Source: Halopenitus malekzadehii (GTDB taxonomy: Archaea; Halobacteriota; Halobacteria; Halobacteriales; Haloferacaceae). Taken from it: a DNA stretch of 64,000 nt. Shown one piece after another: positions 60,276 through 64,000 of this stretch; the stretch's first letter is position 1; each line of letters begins with the position of its first letter. The stretch spans positions 1,041,461 through 1,105,460 of the forward strand of contig NZ_FNWU01000001.1 in assembly GCF_900108505.1 (NCBI RefSeq), read 5' to 3'. Below the pieces are notes generated by a model that saw nothing but the letters and a program-made list of their open reading frames with translations, searched no databases and was not told where the DNA came from. The translations under genes were made by a program, and so were the position numbers.

Positions 60276-61499
60276 ATGGGACGGAACACGGGATCGGACA
60301 CGGATGGTAACGCGGACGCCGACGACGCGATGCCCGCGGACGCGACCGCGCTCCCGGTCGATGAGGGTGAGTTCTATCGGACGCTCGTGGAGAACGCCGC
60401 GGAGGGGATGTTGACGATTGACGCCGACAGCCGGATCGTCTACGCGAACCCGGCGATCGAGGACATCCTCGGCTACACTCCCGAGGAACTGGTCGGCAGC
60501 TCGAAGATGCGGATCATCCCCGAACGCCTCCGGCCGGTCCACGGAGCGGCGCTCGCGTCCTACGTCGAAACCGGCGAGCGAAACATCGACTGGGACGGCG
60601 TCGAACTTCCGGCGCTGCACAAGGACGGCCACGAGGTACCGACGCTCATCAGCCTCCGTGAACACCGCCACGACGGCGACCAATATTTCACGGGGATCGT
60701 CCGGGACATCACCGACCGAAAACGGCGGGAGCGCGAACTTCGCCGGCGCAAGGACCGACTCGACGAGTTCGCGGACGTCCTGGCACACGACATCCGGAAC
60801 CCGCTGTCGGTCGCACAGGGCTACACCGAACTCGCCCGAGAGGACCACGATGCGCCCGAACTCGACCGCGTCGCCGACTCGCTCGGGCGCATCGAGGAGC
60901 TGATCGACGACCTGCTGGCGCTCTCGAAGGAGGGCGCCCTGATCGGCGAAACGGCCCCGGTCGATCTCGCGGACTGCGTCCGGGAGTCGTGGGACGGCGT
61001 CGACACCGGCGACGCGGAACTCCGGATCGAAACGCCGCTGGGAACGATCGACGCCGACCGAAGCCGGCTGCGCGACCTCCTCGAGAACCTCCTGCGGAAT
61101 TCCGTCGAGCATAGCTCGACGAGCCCCCGCTCGAACGCTCGCGGGAATTCCGTCGAGCACAGCGGCGCTCCCGTCACCATTACCGTCGGACTGCTTTCTG
61201 GCAGCGAGGCAACCGGAGAGACGCCCCACGAGTCGGCCGATCGGACGCCCGACGGTTTCTACCTCGCGGACGATGGGCCAGGGATCCCCGACTCGATCCG
61301 TGAGGAGATCTTCGACCGCGGCTACTCGACACGGGACGGCGGGACGGGGTACGGTCTCGCGATCGTTCGTGGCATCGCGGAGGCACACGGCTGGACGGTC
61401 TCGCTGGCGCCGCACGAGAAACCCGAATCCGGAACCGGCGCGCGGTTCGAGTTTCGGAACGTCGAATTCGTCTCCGTGGACGCCTCGCCGAAGCGGTAG
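60276..61499 (+). CDS. PAS histidine kinase with in-frame duplication
   Basis: A 407-residue kinase. Shine-Dalgarno-like AGGAGGT and GGTGGAG precede the ATG. A single PAS domain (VENAAEGMLTIDADSRIVYA through TGIVRDITDRK) leads to H171 in VLAHDIRNPLSVAQGY. The ATPase domain contains LENLLRNSVEHSS, then a 16-residue insertion that ends by repeating GNSVEHS, DDGPGIPDSI and GTGYGLAIVRGIAEAHG. The duplication (48-bp period) lies in the middle of the N box. Similar VEHG(S)-repeat insertions occur in other haloarchaeal kinases, as I recall. Whether ATP binding is kept is untested. Confidence 0.9.
   Translation: MGRNTGSDTDGNADADDAMPADATALPVDEGEFYRTLVENAAEGMLTIDADSRIVYANPAIEDILGYTPEELVGSSKMRIIPERLRPVHGAALASYVETGERNIDWDGVELPALHKDGHEVPTLISLREHRHDGDQYFTGIVRDITDRKRRERELRRRKDRLDEFADVLAHDIRNPLSVAQGYTELAREDHDAPELDRVADSLGRIEELIDDLLALSKEGALIGETAPVDLADCVRESWDGVDTGDAELRIETPLGTIDADRSRLRDLLENLLRNSVEHSSTSPRSNARGNSVEHSGAPVTITVGLLSGSEATGETPHESADRTPDGFYLADDGPGIPDSIREEIFDRGYSTRDGGTGYGLAIVRGIAEAHGWTVSLAPHEKPESGTGARFEFRNVEFVSVDASPKR
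61096..61159. repeat. 16-bp direct repeat flanking a 48-bp in-frame insertion
   Basis: GGAATTCCGTCGAGCA occurs at 61096-61111 and 61144-61159. The interval between copies includes a short hairpin with arms CCCGC and GCGGG. The arrangement resembles target-site duplication or replication slippage and keeps the reading frame. Confidence 0.8.
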
Positions 61500-61568
61500 A
61501 CGTCGGGTCGAAGCGTCTGCCGAAACGGTGGCTGCTCAGTCTGCCGGCTTCGAGGAACTCGACGCGGC

Positions 61569-62024
61569 TCAGTCGGACCGGTACTCCTTCTCGAACCCGC
61601 GGAACTCGGTGCGGTGGGCCTCCTCCTCGGCAAGGATCGTCACCGCAAGGTCCTCGGTGACCGGGTCGTTCGCGTCCTCGGCCGCGTCGATGAGGTCTCG
61701 GTAGGTGTCGATCGCGTCCTCCTCGGCGTCGAGGACCCCGCGAATGACCGAAAGGACGTCCGTGGAGTCCGCGGGCGGCTGGAGGGAGTCCTGGCGGGCC
61801 GTGAACTCGGCGGATCCCGGCGGCCGGGCGTCGAGCTGTTTGAGCCGCTGGCCCAGCTGTTCGGCGTGGGCAAGCTCCTCCTGGATGTCGACTTGCAGAC
61901 TCTCCTTGATCTCCTCGGCGCGCACGCCATCGAGGACGATCGCGTTCGTCTGGTAGTTCATCACCGTCTCGATCTCGTCGCTATACGCCTTCCGGAGCAG
62001 CTCGATGACGCGGTCGTTTGACAT
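61569..62024 (-). CDS. Ferritin-like diiron-fold protein
   Basis: A 151-residue four-helix protein starting MSNDRVIELLRKAYSDEIET. Metal-type residues occur in EIETVMNYQ (helix 1), QEELAHAEQLGQRL (helix 2), LDAEEDAIDTYRDL and LAEEEAHRTEF (helix 4), the E...ExxH pattern of bacterioferritin-like proteins. It lacks a clear haem-binding methionine. It may store iron or protect DNA from oxidation. The gene stands alone between the kinase and the TRAP-type transporter. Confidence 0.88.
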   Translation of the reverse strand: MSNDRVIELLRKAYSDEIETVMNYQTNAIVLDGVRAEEIKESLQVDIQEELAHAEQLGQRLKQLDARPPGSAEFTARQDSLQPPADSTDVLSVIRGVLDAEEDAIDTYRDLIDAAEDANDPVTEDLAVTILAEEEAHRTEFRGFEKEYRSD

Positions 62025-62103
62025 ACGATCGATCGTTTCGGCCGCGGGGTAATGGGTGTTCTGGCGAAGCCAAATCCCGAGGCAGCGATCGGGGTCGGCC
62101 GGC

Positions 62104-64000
62104 TCAGACGGACTCGGAGCCGGCGGCGACCGTGGTTGCCCCCGCGTCCGCGTCGGTTTCCGTATCGGGACCGCCGCTTTCGCCGTCCGCCTTCCGGCGG
62201 TTGCGAACCGTAAGCAGGACGAACAGCGCGAAGCCGACGCCGCGAAGGGTCAGATCAAGCAGGAGCGCGTCCACCGAGACGGAGATCCCCACGAGTCCGA
62301 GCGTGTCGAAGACGGCCTCGGAGAGCAGTCCCGGCGCCATCAACAGCAGGGAGCTGCCCGCAAACCCGATCCGCCCGGCGCGCTCGACGCGGGTATACAG
62401 CGTTCCGATGACGGTGGCGCCGAGCGCGATCACCCCGAGGAAGACCCCGACAACGGGCACGAGGATCTCGGGAATCGAGTAGGAGAGCTCCGCGAGATCC
62501 TCGAAGCCGACCACGCGGTAGCGTTCACGGATCGGGAGTTCCCCGGCGTTGGCCTTCTCGCGGAGTAGGACGATCCCCGGGGCCAGCACGAACGCGAACG
62601 GGACGATCGCCTTGTTCAGCGACAGCGAGAACGCCTTCACGCCGGTCTCGAAGGGATCGGACTTGGCGACCCCGCTTGCCGCGTAGGCCGCCACCGCCAC
62701 CGGCGGCGTGATGTCGGCGATGACGCCGAAGTAGAGGATGAACAGGTGGGCGGCCAAAAGCGGGATGCCGAACTCCACGAGCGGCGTCGCCAGCATCGAG
62801 ATGAGGATGATGTAGGTGACCGTCGTCGGCATCCCCATCCCGAGGATGATGCTTGAGACGGCCGTCACGAGCAACATAACCACGATCGACCCGCCGGACA
62901 GGGCGAGCAACAGCGAGGTCAGGTTCGGGCCGAGCCCGGAGACGCTGATGACGCCGGGGATGATCCCGGCGGCCGCGACCGCGATCACGACCGGAACCGC
63001 GGTGCGGGCACCCTGCTCCATCGAGGTGACGACGAACGTCCCGAGCTTGAACGGCTGGCTCTCCTCGAGATCCCGGCCGGTTCGGTCGCCGATTGAAGCC
63101 GCGGTCTCCTGCACCGAAGGGTTGAGATCGAGCAGCGACGCGTCGAGGTCCGGTTTCGAGAGCAGCGTCAGGACCCCCGCAAGCATCGCGTACCACTCGA
63201 TCCGCGAGAGAATGGCGCCGGCCGCTTCCCCGACGGGAAGTCCCGTGCCGCCGCTCCCCGTCACGAGCCCGGTGATCGGCACACCGGCGATCGCGTGGCT
63301 GGCCATCTCGACGCCGACGATCGCCGCGAAAACGCCGAGGAGCCGGGCGCGCGTCTCGTCGCTGTACGCCGAGACGAGCGCTATCAGGGCGACGAGCGCG
63401 ACGAGCGTGAACCACGCCGACCGCGAGACCGACAGCCGTTCGATGATGAGGTAGTACAACAGCAGGCCGATCGGGACGAGGTAGAACCAGCCGCGTGTGA
63501 GGTGACTCCACATGGAGACGGTGTCCGCATCGGACACGCCCCCGATCCCCTCCTGGACCGCCTTGAGGTGGACCATCACCCAGACGCCGAAGAAGAAGAC
63601 GATCGCCGGGATCGTCGCGATGATGATGATGTCGGCGAACGGCGTCGCGGTGTACTGGACCATCAGGAACGCGGCCGCCCCCATCACCGGCGGCAGTATT
63701 TGCCCGCCCGAGGAGGCCGACGACTCGACGGCGCCGGCGAACTCCGGCGAGTAGCCCGACCGCTTCATCAGCGGGATGGTGAACGCGCCGGTGGTGACGG
63801 TGTTGGCGATCGACGAACCCGAGATGGTCCCCATGAATCCGCTGGCGAGGATGCTCGCCTTCGCCGGTCCCCCCTTCCGGCTGCCGGTTGCCGCGTACGC
63901 GAGGTCGATGAACCACTGGCCGGCCCCGCTCATCTCGAGGAACGAGCCGAACAGGATGAAGATGTAAATGAAGCTCACCGAGACCGTCACCGGAATCCCG
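62104..64000 (-). CDS. TRAP transporter fused permease (TAXI type), 5' end outside the window
   Basis: More than 630 codons of a multi-helix membrane transporter whose start lies beyond the right window edge; the first visible residues read GIPVTVSVSF. The DctM-type signature SILASGFMGTISGSSIANTV and the following ESSASSGGQILPPVMGAAAF are clear, as is GMGMPTTVTYIILISMLATP. The last 70 residues add a hydrophobic region and an acidic tail. Such fused permeases import organic acids with a TAXI binding protein, which would be expected upstream outside the window. The substrate is unknown. Confidence 0.92.
   Translation of the reverse strand, partial: GIPVTVSVSFIYIFILFGSFLEMSGAGQWFIDLAYAATGSRKGGPAKASILASGFMGTISGSSIANTVTTGAFTIPLMKRSGYSPEFAGAVESSASSGGQILPPVMGAAAFLMVQYTATPFADIIIIATIPAIVFFFGVWVMVHLKAVQEGIGGVSDADTVSMWSHLTRGWFYLVPIGLLLYYLIIERLSVSRSAWFTLVALVALIALVSAYSDETRARLLGVFAAIVGVEMASHAIAGVPITGLVTGSGGTGLPVGEAAGAILSRIEWYAMLAGVLTLLSKPDLDASLLDLNPSVQETAASIGDRTGRDLEESQPFKLGTFVVTSMEQGARTAVPVVIAVAAAGIIPGVISVSGLGPNLTSLLLALSGGSIVVMLLVTAVSSIILGMGMPTTVTYIILISMLATPLVEFGIPLLAAHLFILYFGVIADITPPVAVAAYAASGVAKSDPFETGVKAFSLSLNKAIVPFAFVLAPGIVLLREKANAGELPIRERYRVVGFEDLAELSYSIPEILVPVVGVFLGVIALGATVIGTLYTRVERAGRIGFAGSSLLLMAPGLLSEAVFDTLGLVGISVSVDALLLDLTLRGVGFALFVLLTVRNRRKADGESGGPDTETDADAGATTVAAGSESV

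Noticed and set aside
1..64000. tRNA, rRNA or other known structural RNA genes
   Set aside because: I scanned the gaps for cloverleaf-like arrangements with GTTC-type T loops and saw none. A covariance search (tRNAscan-SE, Rfam) would be decisive.

Overview
This 64 kb window is a chromosomal segment of a haloarchaeon. The evidence is high GC content, very acidic proteins, mostly leaderless genes (a TATA-like box centred 25 to 28 bp before the start codon) and archaeal marker genes: TFB, archaeal-type S-adenosylmethionine synthetase, DacZ, MvaD, PyrB/PyrI, XPB/Bax1 and a geranylgeranyl-reductase-family flavoprotein. A Halorubrum-like genus is plausible but not established. I saw no rRNA, tRNA, CRISPR array, insertion sequence or prophage. 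Most of the window is ordinary core genome. Functions are assigned from motifs read by eye and from family knowledge, not from database searches.

Layout. 0-10 kb: purL (cut by the window edge), an aminotransferase, an MscS channel, cdd, a DUF4382 lipoprotein, glutamate dehydrogenase, a thioredoxin-like protein, a cysteine-synthase-family enzyme and S-adenosylmethionine synthetase. 9.8-18.7 kb: tfb, an asparagine-synthetase-like protein without a glutaminase domain, a PHP phosphoesterase, a geranylgeranyl-reductase-family flavoprotein, a membrane histidine kinase and a YchF-type GTPase. 18.9-23.9 kb: an SsuABC-like ABC importer, the c-di-AMP synthase dacZ overlapping an MscS channel, and a hexapeptide acyltransferase. 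24-36 kb: purD, a DUF255 protein, a TIM-barrel-like protein, a 31-residue membrane micropeptide, pyrBI, a 2Fe-2S ferredoxin, mvaD, and the XPB helicase and Bax1 nuclease with an opposing lipoprotein gene between them.

35.9-38.7 kb: a Xer-like recombinase co-transcribed with a small DNA-binding-like protein, followed by about 1.35 kb without a convincing gene. That stretch holds four 16-bp tandem repeats, a G-quadruplex motif and a well-placed promoter. 38.7-41.4 kb: small or hypothetical genes and a two-domain DoxX protein with a palindrome between its TATA box and start. 41.4-49.9 kb: a formate dehydrogenase cluster (cytochrome b, an extra small membrane protein, a four-cluster Fe-S subunit, a Tat-exported catalytic subunit). 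It is divergent from a 717-residue multi-cluster Fe-S protein carrying an HdrA-like start and an MvhD/FrhD-like domain, followed by a TorD-type chaperone. 50-64 kb: a group of very small genes, a HisG-like protein, a coiled-coil protein, an MBL hydrolase, a second cysteine synthase, a pseudo-receiver/zinc-ribbon regulator, two PAS histidine kinases, a ferritin-like protein and a TRAP-type fused permease (cut by the window edge).

Most promising for novelty: the Fe-S fusion protein beside the formate dehydrogenase, the gene-poor repeat region next to the Xer-like pair, the micropeptide genes with their own promoters, and the in-frame 48-bp duplication inside a histidine kinase ATPase domain.
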